Shown: positions 17,682 to 27,005 of the stretch, piece after piece
How positions within the stretch are numbered: position 1 is the stretch's first letter
Layout of the letters: each line of letters opens with the position of its first letter
Assembly: GCF_018918095.1 (NCBI RefSeq)
Contig: NZ_JAHLPV010000006.1
Span: 1 to 64,000, forward strand
Length of the DNA: 64,000 nucleotides
Direction of reading: 5' to 3'
Origin: Acetivibrio sp. MSJd-27
Lineage (GTDB): Bacteria; Bacillota; Clostridia; UMGS1840; HGM11507
Position numbers and translations under genes: made by a program
Notes under the pieces: generated by a model
Told to the model about the DNA's origin: nothing
Seen by the model: only the letters and a program-made list of their open reading frames with translations
Databases searched by the model: none

Positions 17682-18545
17682 ATGCAGAAAAATATTATTA
17701 CAGTCATTCAGGAATCCTATCATACTTTTTCAAAAAGTCAGAAGCTGATCGCAGATTATATTGTCAATAATTATGAAAAGGTTGCTTTTATGACGGCTGC
17801 AAAATTAGCGGAAGTGGTAAAGGTTTCGGAATCAACCGTGGTAAGATTTGCAGCTGAATTGGGACTGGACGGTTACCCGGAACTTCTTCGACAGCTGAAG
17901 GAAATGGTTCCGACAAAGCTTACTTCCGTTCAGAGAATTGAGATTGCATCCTCAAATTTTAAGGAACAGGATATTCTGAAAAATGTGATTCATTCCGATA
18001 TTTACAAATTGAAACAGACACTTAATACAGTGGATAGAAATTCGTTTAATCAAGCGGTTCATTCCATTCAAAAAGCGAAAAAAATTTATATACTGGGTGT
18101 CAGAAGCGCAGCATCTCTGGCCAGCTTTCTTGGATTTTATTTTAACCTGATGTTTGAAAACGTAAAATTGATCCACACGAACTCTGTCAGCGAAATGTTC
18201 GAACAGCTAATAGGGATAGGGGAAGGGGACGTGGCGATCGGTATCAGTTTTCCCCGTTATTCCAGGAGAACCTTAAAAGCGATGGAGTTCGCACATAAAA
18301 GCGGTGCAAAGGTTGTCGCTATTACAGACAGCAATATGTCTCCGTTGAATAAGACAGCGGACTATTCCTTGATCGCCAGAAGTGATATGGCTTCTTTTGT
18401 AGATTCTCTCGTTGCCCCCTTGAGTCTTATCAATGCACTGATTGTATCCCTCGCAATGAATAAGAAGGATGAAATGGCGCAAACTTTTGAGAAATTGGAA
18501 AGAATTTGGGAAGAGTATCAGGTTTATGATGTTTCCCAGGAATAG
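17682..18545 (+). CDS. MurR/RpiR family transcriptional regulator
   Basis: The 287-residue protein has an N-terminal HTH_6 domain (about residues 1-78, motif AKLAEVVKVSESTVVRFAAELGLDGYPEL) and a C-terminal SIS sugar-phosphate-binding domain (about 120-250). Such proteins usually respond to phosphosugars such as N-acetylmuramate 6-phosphate or ribose phosphate. ATG 17682 follows AAGGGG; an earlier in-frame start has no ribosome site. The neighbours are not sugar genes, so its regulon is unclear. The flavoprotein gene follows after 8 bp. Confidence 0.88.
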   Translation: MQKNIITVIQESYHTFSKSQKLIADYIVNNYEKVAFMTAAKLAEVVKVSESTVVRFAAELGLDGYPELLRQLKEMVPTKLTSVQRIEIASSNFKEQDILKNVIHSDIYKLKQTLNTVDRNSFNQAVHSIQKAKKIYILGVRSAASLASFLGFYFNLMFENVKLIHTNSVSEMFEQLIGIGEGDVAIGISFPRYSRRTLKAMEFAHKSGAKVVAITDSNMSPLNKTADYSLIARSDMASFVDSLVAPLSLINALIVSLAMNKKDEMAQTFEKLERIWEEYQVYDVSQE

Positions 18546-18553
18546 GTGTAAAA

Positions 18554-19774
18554 ATGTATGATGTGATTGTTGTCGGCGGCGGAGCCGCGGGATTAATGGC
18601 AGCCGGCACAGCTGCCGGGAAATATAAAAATGTTGGGATTGTTGAGAAAAACAGCCGTTTGGGAAAAAAGATTTTAATCACCGGAAAAGGGCGCTGTAAT
18701 GTGACAAATGCAGCGGATATCAGCGACTTCTTCCCCCAGATATTTCGAAATGGAAACTTTATGTACAGTGCCTTCTATTCTTTTACCAATGAGGATACGA
18801 TGGCACTTTTTCGCGAATTGGGCGTACCTTTGAAGATTGAACGGGGACAGAGAGTTTTTCCGGAATCGGATCGGGCAGGGGATATTGCCGGCGCACTGAA
18901 AAGGTATTGTCAAAGAGGGAATGTACAGTTTATATCAGGAACGGTGAAAAGCCTGTTTATAAGAGAAGGACGCTGTCAGGGCGTCTGTCTCTCAGATAAT
19001 AACATTTTGGAGGCGCACAAGGTGATAGTCGCTACCGGAGGCGTCTCCTATCCGCTGACAGGAAGTACAGGAGACGGCTATCGGCTTGCCAGACAGGCAG
19101 GTCATTCTGTTGTGCCGCCCAAGCCCGCGCTGGTTCCGCTGGAACTGAAAGAAGCGGAAGTAAAAGAGCTGCAGGGATTATCTCTAAAAAATGTGTCTTT
19201 GAAAGTGATCGATTCGGAGCGGGAAAAAGCCGTTTATGAAGATTTTGGCGAGATGTTATTTACTCACTTTGGGATTAGCGGGCCGCTGGTGATATCCGCA
19301 TCTTCCCATATAAAAGAACAGGGGAGTTACCGTATTGTAATCGATTTAAAACCTGCACTTACGGAACAGCAGCTGGAAAAACGGTTGCTGAGGGACTTTG
19401 AAAAATTTCAGAATAAGGATTTTAAAAATAGTTTAAATGAATTGTTGCCTAAAAAGATGATTTCCGTTATAATAAAGAACAGCGGTATCCATCCGGATAC
19501 AAAAATCAACCAGATAACAAAGGAACAGCGGAAAACGTTGATTTCCGTTTTAAAAGGATTCACTTTTACTTATAAAAAGAAACGGCCGATCGAGGAGGCC
19601 ATTATCACTGACGGTGGTATCAATGTAAAGGAAATCAATCCGTCAACGATGGAATCGAAATTGCTTCCCAATCTATTTTTTGCCGGAGAGGTTTTGGATG
19701 TTTGCGGATATACAGGTGGCTTTAATCTGCAAGTCGCTTTTTCCACTGGTCATCTGGCGGGGGAGAATGTTTAA
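18554..19774 (+). CDS. BaiN/HI0933-like NAD(P)/FAD-dependent oxidoreductase
   Basis: The 406-residue flavoprotein has N-terminal VVGGGAAGLMAA (residues 6-17, FAD dinucleotide fold), the family motif LGKKILITGKGRCNVTN (about 37-53) and C-terminal AGEVLDVCGYTGGFNLQVAFSTG. The family (BaiN, YhiN) includes an enzyme implicated in bile-acid dehydroxylation, but most members have no defined substrate. The BaiN name does not imply bile-acid metabolism here. It is the second gene in a run with hutP, cmk, plsC and ispH-rpsA, a conserved clostridial arrangement. Confidence 0.88.
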   Translation: MYDVIVVGGGAAGLMAAGTAAGKYKNVGIVEKNSRLGKKILITGKGRCNVTNAADISDFFPQIFRNGNFMYSAFYSFTNEDTMALFRELGVPLKIERGQRVFPESDRAGDIAGALKRYCQRGNVQFISGTVKSLFIREGRCQGVCLSDNNILEAHKVIVATGGVSYPLTGSTGDGYRLARQAGHSVVPPKPALVPLELKEAEVKELQGLSLKNVSLKVIDSEREKAVYEDFGEMLFTHFGISGPLVISASSHIKEQGSYRIVIDLKPALTEQQLEKRLLRDFEKFQNKDFKNSLNELLPKKMISVIIKNSGIHPDTKINQITKEQRKTLISVLKGFTFTYKKKRPIEEAIITDGGINVKEINPSTMESKLLPNLFFAGEVLDVCGYTGGFNLQVAFSTGHLAGENV

Positions 19775-19794
19775 AAAGAGAGGTGGAAGGCCTT

Positions 19795-20256
19795 ATGGAT
19801 TATCATTATGACAGTAAAGACATTGCTGCCTGTGCAGTGACGCTAAGCGTTTCGAAAAACCAATCGGAAGAGGACCGATTAAAAAAAGAATACCGGGATA
19901 AGGATATCCTTTGCTGTGCTGTGAATTTTGGCGGAGAATTTATCTCCTCCATTATGAAAATTATTGAGCGGGCAGTGGTATGCGCAAAGAGGGAAGGGGT
20001 GATCGATCACTCCCATGTGGAAGAGGGCTCGGTAGCCGGAGCAACAAGAGAGGCACTGGCACAGATTATGCCTAAGGCGATTGGACTGAATGTGGGGGGC
20101 AAGATAGCAGTTGCGCGGTATAAAGACCATATTTCAGTTGCTGTTTTCTTCGGGATAGGGCTGCTTCACCTAAATGAGATTGCCATTGGCCTGGGACACA
20201 GAGTATTGGATGTAAGGAGCAGTGCAATAAATGAAAACATACAAAATAGCGATTGA
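19795..20256 (+). CDS. hutP: HutP family RNA-binding protein
   Basis: The 153-residue protein matches HutP, the L-histidine- and Mg2+-dependent antiterminator that binds UAG-repeat RNA. The signature region HSHVEEGSVAGATREAL has the metal-ligand histidines, followed by NVGGKIAVARYKD and GIGLLHLNEIAIGLGHR. ATG 19795 lies behind AGGTGG/GGAAGG; the GTG at 19783 is too close to that site. No hut genes are adjacent and the 3' end overlaps cmk by 26 bp, so its role here may not be histidine catabolism. The target RNA is unknown. Confidence 0.85.
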   Translation: MDYHYDSKDIAACAVTLSVSKNQSEEDRLKKEYRDKDILCCAVNFGGEFISSIMKIIERAVVCAKREGVIDHSHVEEGSVAGATREALAQIMPKAIGLNVGGKIAVARYKDHISVAVFFGIGLLHLNEIAIGLGHRVLDVRSSAINENIQNSD

Positions 20257-20902
20257 CGGACCAGCCGGTGTGGGAAAGAGTACGATAGCCAAGAGACTGG
20301 CTTCTCTTTTTCACTTTACCTATGTGGATACCGGAGCCATGTACCGAACGATTGCCCTGTATTATATAGAAAAGCGTCTTCCGCTGGAAAATGAAGAGGT
20401 TGTGCTTTCCCATTTAAATGACATTGAAATATCTCTTCGCTACATAGATGGAATGCAGAACATCTTTTTGAATGGAAAAAACGTGACGGATTTGATCCGG
20501 ACGCCGGAAGTATCAACCGGCTCTTCGCAAGTGGCCGTTATCGGTGGTGTCAGAGAGAAGCTGGTAAAGCTGCAACGCGAAATTGGGGAAAAGCAAAATG
20601 TCGTGATGGACGGACGTGATATTGGCACAAAAGTGTTTCCGGATGCTGATGTGAAATTGTTTTTGACCGCAACCTGTGAGGAACGGGCAAAACGAAGAAT
20701 GGCGGAAATGCGTGAAAAAGGAATGCAAGCATCTTACGATGAGATTTTAGAAAGTATCCGGTTTCGGGATGAAAATGATTCCAACCGGAAAATAGATCCG
20801 CTAAAGCCGGCTTCTGATGCAATTATGGTGGACAATACGCAGGACACGCTGGAACAGACAGTGGAGAGAATTAAAAATATCATAAAGGAACGGTTAAAAT
20901 GA
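20231..20902 (+). CDS. cmk: (d)CMP kinase
   Basis: The 223-residue P-loop kinase phosphorylates CMP and dCMP. GPAGVGKST is at residues 10-18, DTGAMYR is the nucleotide-monophosphate-binding signature, and MDGRDIGTKVFPDADVKLFLTA is characteristic of Cmk. The start codon lies inside the hutP 3' end and the stop overlaps plsC by 4 bp, so translation is coupled. Its place before plsC and ispH-rpsA is standard in clostridia. Confidence 0.97.
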   Translation: MKTYKIAIDGPAGVGKSTIAKRLASLFHFTYVDTGAMYRTIALYYIEKRLPLENEEVVLSHLNDIEISLRYIDGMQNIFLNGKNVTDLIRTPEVSTGSSQVAVIGGVREKLVKLQREIGEKQNVVMDGRDIGTKVFPDADVKLFLTATCEERAKRRMAEMREKGMQASYDEILESIRFRDENDSNRKIDPLKPASDAIMVDNTQDTLEQTVERIKNIIKERLK

Positions 20903-21474
20903 GTTTTTATCATTTTGCAAGGCAGGTTTGCAGAATTTATTTGAAAATTTTCTTTCGAATTGAATATCTAAATGAGGAGAATGTCCCCGCCAAAGGAGCT
21001 GTGATTTGCTGCTGCAATCACAACAGTAATCTTGATCCGGTTATGGTTGGCTGCATCAAGCAAAGGGATTTTTCCTTCATGGCAAAGGAAGAATTGTTTG
21101 AGGTGCCGCTGTTCGGAAGGTTGATACGAAGTCTGCATGCATTTCCTGTGAAACGAAACAGCGGTGATTTAGGGGCAATCAAAAAGGCGATGACCATCTT
21201 AAAAGAGGGGCATGCACTGGTTTTATTTCCGGAAGGAAGGCGCAGCAAAGATGGAAAACTTCAAGAGGGAAAAGACGGTGTGTCTCTTCTTGCAAAGAAA
21301 ACCGGAGCTACGGTAATCCCTTGTGCGACAAATGGAAAACCAAAGCTCTTTCGAAAAACAAAAATTATTTACGGCAAACCAATTGATATGGAAAAATATG
21401 CAGATACAAAAGATTTAAAGCCATTGACGAAATGTGTAATGGAAGAGATAGGCAAACTGATGGGGGAATTATGA
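20899..21474 (+). CDS. plsC: 1-acyl-sn-glycerol-3-phosphate acyltransferase
   Basis: The 191-residue membrane-associated acyltransferase makes phosphatidic acid. The HX4D catalytic motif is N-H41-NSNL-D46, and the FPEGRRSKDGKL substrate-binding motif lies at about residues 113-124. It overlaps cmk by 4 bp at its start and ispH-rpsA by 4 bp (ATGA) at its end. Confidence 0.95.
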   Translation: MSFYHFARQVCRIYLKIFFRIEYLNEENVPAKGAVICCCNHNSNLDPVMVGCIKQRDFSFMAKEELFEVPLFGRLIRSLHAFPVKRNSGDLGAIKKAMTILKEGHALVLFPEGRRSKDGKLQEGKDGVSLLAKKTGATVIPCATNGKPKLFRKTKIIYGKPIDMEKYADTKDLKPLTKCVMEEIGKLMGEL

Positions 21475-23495
21475 TACAGGTGGCAAAAAACGCTGGATTT
21501 TGTTTTGGTGTTGACCGGGCGGTATCGGCGACCTATGAACAGCTCAAGGAAAGCGAAAAAAAACTATTTACCTTGGGTGAAATCATTCACAATGAACAAG
21601 TTATTGCCGATTTGGAAAAGAAAGGGGTTTCTGTGATTGAAAATCTGAAAGATGTCAATCCGGTAACCGACAAAGTTATTATTCGGGCACACGGCGTATC
21701 AAAACAAATTTATGATGAATTGGAAGCGAGAAACATTGAATATTTGGACTGTACTTGTCCCTATGTAAAAAAAATTCATAATATTGTGCATGAAAAATTT
21801 TTGGATGGATATCATATTGTAGTCATTGGGAAAAGCCAGCATCCCGAGGTGATTGGCATCAACGGATGGTGTGAAAATACGGCTACAATTCTTTATGATG
21901 AAGAAAAATGTTTGCAAGATTTGAAAAAGTATGATAAAATGGCGATTGTTGCGCAAACTACTATTGATAAAGTGAAATTTTACAAAATTATTAAAATTTT
22001 AAAAAACTATTGTAATGAGATACAAATCTTTGATACAATATGTAGTGCAACATCCAAGCGTCAGGACGAAGCGGAAAAGATAGCAAAGGAATCTGACGTA
22101 ATGATTGTAGTCGGCGGGAAAGACAGCTCTAATTCCAAAGAACTGTATTTGAAGTGCAAACATCTCTGTCCGCAGACTTATCTGATCCAGACAGCGGATC
22201 AATTAGCCGGTAAAGAGCGGTTTTCCGGCAAAAAAATTGGAATTACAGCGGGTGCTTCAACACCGGCTTATATAATTAAGGAGGTTCTGAACATTATGTC
22301 AGAAGAAAAAAATATTTCAAATGGTGAAGAAAACTTCGCTGATATTTTAGAGCAATATCTTAATTCATCTATACATACAGGGCAGGTGATTAAGGGTACA
22401 GTAGACCGCGTGTCTGCTACCGAAGTGAATGTAAATATCCCGGGATATAAAGGGGTAGGTGTCATTTCTCTTGATAATTTGACAGATGATCCCCAGGTAA
22501 AAGCGAATGATCTTTTGAATGTTGGTGATGAAATCGAAGCGTTTGTTATTAAGACCAACGATGTGGAAGGAATTGTGCAGCTTTCTAAGAAACGCGTTGA
22601 TTCCATGAAAAACATTGAGAAAATAAAAGAAGCTTTTGAAACGCAGGAAATTTTAACCGGTAAAGTGGTTGAGATTAACAAAGGCGGTCTTTCCGCTCTT
22701 GTGAACCACGTGAAGGTATTCGTTCCCAATTCTTTGGCGACCGAGAGATATACAGAGGATATCAGCTTTTTGATGGGGACGGAAGTTTCCTTGAAAATCA
22801 TAGATTTCAATGAGCAGAGAAGACGGGCTGTGGGTTCCATTAAAGCGGTTCTGATGGAAAAGAAAAAAGAACAGCAGGAAAAATTCTGGGCGGATGCTGA
22901 AGTGGGGAAGGCTTATTCAGGCGTTGTGAAATCTCTTACAAACTTTGGTGCATTTGTCGATCTAGGCGGTGTCGATGGTTTGATTCATATCACAGAGTTG
23001 TCTTGGGGAAGAATCAAACATCCTTCTGAAATTGTTAATGTAGGCGATATCGTTGACGTATATATCAAGGATTTGGATACAGAGAACAAAAAGATTTCTC
23101 TGGGCTTCAAAAAAGCAGAGGACAACCCTTGGCTGAAAGTGCAGAATGAAATGAAAGTCGGCGATGTTATCAATGTTAAAGTCGTGAGACTGGTTCCTTT
23201 CGGTGCATTTGCAGAAGTGATTCCGTTTGTGGATGGTCTGATTCACATCTCTCAGATTTCGGATAAGAGAATTGCAAAACCAGCGGATGTTCTTACAATC
23301 GGAGAGCAGGTTGATGCCAAAATCATCGAACTAGATATTGAGAAACAAAAAATCAGTTTGAGTATCCGTGCTCTGATTGAAGAGGGAAAAGCGGCTGAGG
23401 CAGCAGTTCCGTCAGAAGAAGTTGCTGCAGAGGAAGTAAAATCGGAAGAAACCACAGTTGAACCTGTCGCTGAAGAAACAACGGATGCCGAATAA
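21471..23495 (+). CDS. ispH: fused HMBPP reductase (IspH) and ribosomal protein S1
   Basis: The 674-residue fusion: residues 1-~285 are IspH, the last enzyme of the MEP isoprenoid pathway, with [4Fe-4S] ligands C11, C96 and C191 and the catalytic E126 (SQHPEV). From ~310 there are four S1 RNA-binding repeats (starts near 315, 400, 485 and 572), ending in an Ala/Glu-rich tail. A short acidic linker joins the halves. The ATG overlaps the plsC stop. Fusion of these two proteins is a known clostridial trait. No internal stop suggests separate products, though internal initiation at M277 is possible. Confidence 0.95.
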   Translation: MIQVAKNAGFCFGVDRAVSATYEQLKESEKKLFTLGEIIHNEQVIADLEKKGVSVIENLKDVNPVTDKVIIRAHGVSKQIYDELEARNIEYLDCTCPYVKKIHNIVHEKFLDGYHIVVIGKSQHPEVIGINGWCENTATILYDEEKCLQDLKKYDKMAIVAQTTIDKVKFYKIIKILKNYCNEIQIFDTICSATSKRQDEAEKIAKESDVMIVVGGKDSSNSKELYLKCKHLCPQTYLIQTADQLAGKERFSGKKIGITAGASTPAYIIKEVLNIMSEEKNISNGEENFADILEQYLNSSIHTGQVIKGTVDRVSATEVNVNIPGYKGVGVISLDNLTDDPQVKANDLLNVGDEIEAFVIKTNDVEGIVQLSKKRVDSMKNIEKIKEAFETQEILTGKVVEINKGGLSALVNHVKVFVPNSLATERYTEDISFLMGTEVSLKIIDFNEQRRRAVGSIKAVLMEKKKEQQEKFWADAEVGKAYSGVVKSLTNFGAFVDLGGVDGLIHITELSWGRIKHPSEIVNVGDIVDVYIKDLDTENKKISLGFKKAEDNPWLKVQNEMKVGDVINVKVVRLVPFGAFAEVIPFVDGLIHISQISDKRIAKPADVLTIGEQVDAKIIELDIEKQKISLSIRALIEEGKAAEAAVPSEEVAAEEVKSEETTVEPVAEETTDAE

Positions 23496-23508
23496 TATAT
23501 GAGTGATG

Positions 23509-23543
23509 ACAGATGAGAGGAATTCCTTTCATCTGTTTTTTTT
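23509..23543 (+). terminator. terminator after ispH-rpsA
   Basis: A 12-bp stem (23509-23520 with 23525-23536) is followed by eight Ts, ending the hutP-to-rpsA transcript. Confidence 0.85.
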
Positions 23544-23601
23544 ATGTCGAAATATCACTAGTTATGAGGCTTTTTCAGAAAATCATTGCAATTTTAACCG
23601 T

Positions 23602-23637
23602 ATTGTTATATAATACAATAGTTATATAATATAACTA
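23602..23637. promoter_or_regulatory. two abutting palindromes: candidate FabT-like operators
   Basis: ATTGT(N8)ACAAT at 23602-23619 is directly followed by the perfect 19-bp palindrome TAGTTATATAATATAACTA at 23619-23637. They share one base and also contain TATAAT-like -10 sequences. Placement ~110 bp ahead of the MarR-type gene that leads the fatty-acid operon suggests autoregulation by that protein. Confidence 0.55.
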
Positions 23638-23746
23638 ATTAAACATTCTCTTTGAAACTGTGAGATAACGTGATAATCTTACCGGAGCTGTTTTGAATAA
23701 AAAATTATGACAATATCCCTTATTGAATTTAGGCAGAGGTGTTTTT

Positions 23747-24235
23747 ATGGAGAAAAATATAGATATCTCAACAATGATGATGAGTAACAAGGAACTCACC
23801 GCATTGCTTCTGCTGGAAACCGGTTTCTCCCTGCGAAATGTGATGCGCTTTGAGAAAGCGGAAAAAAAGCGGAATCTGAGTATTTTAAAATTTAATATTT
23901 TATCGGTGATTTACGAGTATGAAAGTTCTTCGATGAGGGACATTGCAGATGTGCTTAATATCCGCCGTTCTAATTTTTCCAAGTATATTGAGGAACTTCT
24001 CCAGGATGGATATGTTACAAGGGTCAATGATCAGACGGATCGGCGAAAAATTTATGTTGCGCTGACGCCAAAAGGGAAAAAAATCTTCATGCGTTATAAA
24101 AAGGTATATATGAGGGGATTGAGCAAAAAATTTGGCTGTTTTACTGACCATGAAATTATCCGTTTGAATGACGCTTTAATTACAATACAGACATTGATGA
24201 GAAAATATAAAAACTACAAGAAAAATGAGGAGTGA
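23747..24235 (+). CDS. MarR family regulator, probable FabT-type controller of fatty-acid synthesis
   Basis: The 162-residue winged-helix protein has the recognition region MRDIADVLNIRRSNFSKYIEELLQDGYV and the MarR wing DQTDRRKIYVALTPKGKK. ATG 23747 was chosen for its GAGGTG site; an upstream in-frame start lacks one. As the first gene before fabD with palindromes upstream, it is likely the operon's repressor like FabT of streptococci, which responds to acyl-ACP. The functional match is inference. It is not FapR (no hot-dog domain). Confidence 0.8.
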   Translation: MEKNIDISTMMMSNKELTALLLLETGFSLRNVMRFEKAEKKRNLSILKFNILSVIYEYESSSMRDIADVLNIRRSNFSKYIEELLQDGYVTRVNDQTDRRKIYVALTPKGKKIFMRYKKVYMRGLSKKFGCFTDHEIIRLNDALITIQTLMRKYKNYKKNEE

Positions 24236-24239
24236 AGAT

Positions 24240-25166
24240 ATGGGAAAAACAGCATTTGTATTTTCTGGCCAGGGCTCACAGTATATCGGAATGGGCAGGG
24301 AGCTGATTGAAAAATATGAAGCAGCAGCAAGGGTCTATGATCAGGCGGGAGAGGTGTTTGGAGAATCCTTCCTGCAACTATGTTTTGAAGGGGAACTGGA
24401 GGAACTCTCCAAAACCTTAAATGCACAGCCTGCTATTTTTACGTTGTCTATGGCTGTTTTAGAGATTTTGAAGGAAAAGGGAATAACAGCAGATGAAATT
24501 GCAGGATTTTCGTTAGGGGAAATCTCGGCTTGCTGCTGTGCTGGAGTTTTTTGTTTATCGGATGGATTTCAAATCGTTAAACTTCGCGCAGAAGCGATGC
24601 AAAAGGCCGCAGAAGAATTCGGCGGGATAATGTATGCTATATTAAACAGTGATGCAAAAACGATTGAAGCCGTTTGCAATGGAATCACGGAGGGGTATGT
24701 TGCGCCTGTCAACTACAACGCGCCGAAACAGACTGTAATTGCTGGAGAGGAAAAGGCAGTACAGATTGCGGCAAAAAAGCTGGCGGAGGATTATGGTGCT
24801 AAAACCGTTCGATTAAATGTAAATGCAGCTTTCCACAGCAAAATGATACAATCCGCATCAGAAGCTTTCGGAGAAGCATTGAACGGCTTTTCTTTCCAAA
24901 AGCCGCAGATGATCTGCTATTCGGATATTACGGGAAAGCCTGTGGAGCGAATCGATGCCAATTATTTAAAAACGCAGATGATCTCCCCGGTGCAGTGGGT
25001 TACCATAATAGAAAATATGTGTGCCGATGGAGTGGACACTTTTATAGAGCTTGGATCCGGCAAGACACTGTGCGGACTAATCAAAAAAATAAACCGCAGC
25101 GTGCGGACGTTCCATATAGAGGACTGCAAAACTTTAGAGGAATTCCTTGAGAAAATGTCACTGTAG
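24240..25166 (+). CDS. fabD: malonyl-CoA:ACP transacylase
   Basis: The 308-residue enzyme loads malonyl groups onto ACP. FSGQGSQYIGMG is at residues 8-19, the nucleophile S91 is in GFSLGE, and the catalytic H199 is in NAAFHSKM. ATG 24240 follows GAGGAG in the end of the MarR gene region. First enzyme gene of the operon. Confidence 0.96.
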   Translation: MGKTAFVFSGQGSQYIGMGRELIEKYEAAARVYDQAGEVFGESFLQLCFEGELEELSKTLNAQPAIFTLSMAVLEILKEKGITADEIAGFSLGEISACCCAGVFCLSDGFQIVKLRAEAMQKAAEEFGGIMYAILNSDAKTIEAVCNGITEGYVAPVNYNAPKQTVIAGEEKAVQIAAKKLAEDYGAKTVRLNVNAAFHSKMIQSASEAFGEALNGFSFQKPQMICYSDITGKPVERIDANYLKTQMISPVQWVTIIENMCADGVDTFIELGSGKTLCGLIKKINRSVRTFHIEDCKTLEEFLEKMSL

Positions 25167-25235
25167 AGAGCGGCGGTTTTGACCAAATGAATAAAAGAAG
25201 TTTTATGACTTACCATTTGAAGAAGGAGAAGCATA

Positions 25236-26234
25236 ATGGCAAATTTTAATATACGCGGGATGGGAACTTACATTCCGGAATATGTTCTTACCAACGAAGA
25301 ACTTTCTAATATAGTAGATACCAATGACGAGTGGATAACCAAAAGGGTGGGGATTAAAGAACGCCGTATCTCTCAGGGAGAATCCACCTGGTATATGGGA
25401 AAATGCGCGGCTTTGCAGGCTTTGGATCATGCAAAAATGAAACCTGAGGACATCGACATGATTATTGCTACAACTGCAACACCTGATTTTTTTTATCCGT
25501 CGCTTTCCTGTCTGGTACAAAAAGAAATCAAAGCGGTAAATGCGTTTTGCTTTGACCTGACTGCCGGCTGCAGCGGTTTTATCTATGCTGCTGACGTGGC
25601 GGAGAAATATTTGAGAACCGGTGAATATAAAAATATATTGATCGTCTGTTCAGAATGTCTTTCCGCTGTGACGGACTATACGGATAGAAGCACCTGTGTT
25701 TTGTTTGGCGACGGCGCGGGAGCTTGTGTTGTTTCTTCCGTAGGAGACGGAAAAATGCTGGCATCTCATCTTGCCTCGGAAGGGGAAGGCGGTTTCAGCC
25801 TGTATGGCAAAGCGATTACAAATCACAGCCCTTTTGTGAAGCCGGAGATTGCGGAAAAATATAATGAATTTCCGGATTGCAATGATTATTTTCTAAAAAT
25901 GGATGGACCTGAGGTCTATAAATTCGCCACTCGTGCGATGGTACACGCCTGCCAAAAAGTTTGTGAAAAAGCGGGAATCACGATCGATGACGTGGACTAT
26001 GTTATTCCCCATCAGGCAAATGAGCGCATTATAGATTTTGCTGTAAAGAGATTAAAATTAAATCCGGAAAAAGCGGTTAAAACCATTCGGCAATATGGAA
26101 ACACGTCATCAGCAAGTAATCTTCTCTGCTTTGACAGTTTGATAAAACAGGGAAAACCACAAAAAGGGGATAAAGTAATTTTCACTGCTTTTGGCGCAGG
26201 ATTAACCTATGGTGCTTTTTTGCTGGAATGGTAG
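25236..26234 (+). CDS. fabH: beta-ketoacyl-ACP synthase III
   Basis: The 332-residue condensing enzyme starts fatty-acid chains from acyl-CoA and malonyl-ACP. The active-site C112 is in TAGCSGFIYA, the histidine is in PHQANERI and the asparagine is in GNTSSAS, the complete Cys-His-Asn triad. Start ATG 25236 has AAGGAG. It lies after fabD rather than before it, unlike many Firmicutes operons. Confidence 0.96.
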   Translation: MANFNIRGMGTYIPEYVLTNEELSNIVDTNDEWITKRVGIKERRISQGESTWYMGKCAALQALDHAKMKPEDIDMIIATTATPDFFYPSLSCLVQKEIKAVNAFCFDLTAGCSGFIYAADVAEKYLRTGEYKNILIVCSECLSAVTDYTDRSTCVLFGDGAGACVVSSVGDGKMLASHLASEGEGGFSLYGKAITNHSPFVKPEIAEKYNEFPDCNDYFLKMDGPEVYKFATRAMVHACQKVCEKAGITIDDVDYVIPHQANERIIDFAVKRLKLNPEKAVKTIRQYGNTSSASNLLCFDSLIKQGKPQKGDKVIFTAFGAGLTYGAFLLEW

Positions 26235-26246
26235 GAGGAGTTTTTA

Positions 26247-26978
26247 ATGAAATGTGCAATTGTAACAGGCGCATCCCGCGGAATCGGCAAGGCGATTGCG
26301 ATTGGATTGGCAAAGGATGGATTCCAAATTGTTGTCAACTATTTAAATAATGAAAGGAAGGCGCTCGAGACGGTGGCTGAATGTGAGGTTTACGGGGTGA
26401 AGGCCATCGCAGTTCAGGCAAATGTATCGGATTATGAGGCCTGCCGCCAGTTGGTTTCCAAGGCAAAAGAAACCTTCGGAAGCATTGATGTTCTGGTAAA
26501 TAATGCTGGAATTACGAAGGATAATCTGCTTCTTAGAATGAAACCAGAGGATTTTACAAATGTCATTGACGCAAATCTGACCAGTGCGTTTCACATGATG
26601 TCTTTCGTTACACCGATTATGCTCAAACAGAGAAGCGGGAGAATTATCAATATTTCATCTGTTGTCGGTATTTACGGAAATAAAGGACAAATGAATTATG
26701 CCGCTTCCAAAGCTGGCTTGATTGGAATGACCAAGAGTGCTGCCAAAGAGATTGGCGTCCGTGGAATTACAGTAAATGCAGTTGCTCCCGGTTTTATCCA
26801 GACAGAAATGACGGATGTTCTCGGCGATACTTTTAAGGAGACGATCATTCAAAACACGGCGCTCAAATGCCTTGGTGAAGCAGAAGATATTGCCAATGCG
26901 GTGTCTTTTCTTGCATCGGAAAAAGCGAGATATATTACAGGCCAGGTTATCCAGGTGGACGGCGGTTTGAGTTTATAG
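26247..26978 (+). CDS. fabG: 3-oxoacyl-ACP reductase
   Basis: The 243-residue short-chain dehydrogenase reduces 3-ketoacyl-ACP with NADPH. TGASRGIGKAIA is at 7-18, NNAGIT is near 88, and the catalytic Ser-Tyr-Lys is in ISSVVGIYGNKGQMNYAASK, with the family end GQVIQVDGGLSL. It starts 12 bp after fabH behind GGAGGAG. Confidence 0.96.
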   Translation: MKCAIVTGASRGIGKAIAIGLAKDGFQIVVNYLNNERKALETVAECEVYGVKAIAVQANVSDYEACRQLVSKAKETFGSIDVLVNNAGITKDNLLLRMKPEDFTNVIDANLTSAFHMMSFVTPIMLKQRSGRIINISSVVGIYGNKGQMNYAASKAGLIGMTKSAAKEIGVRGITVNAVAPGFIQTEMTDVLGDTFKETIIQNTALKCLGEAEDIANAVSFLASEKARYITGQVIQVDGGLSL

Positions 26979-27005
26979 TTATAACAAAACGGAGGATAGA
27001 ATAAC

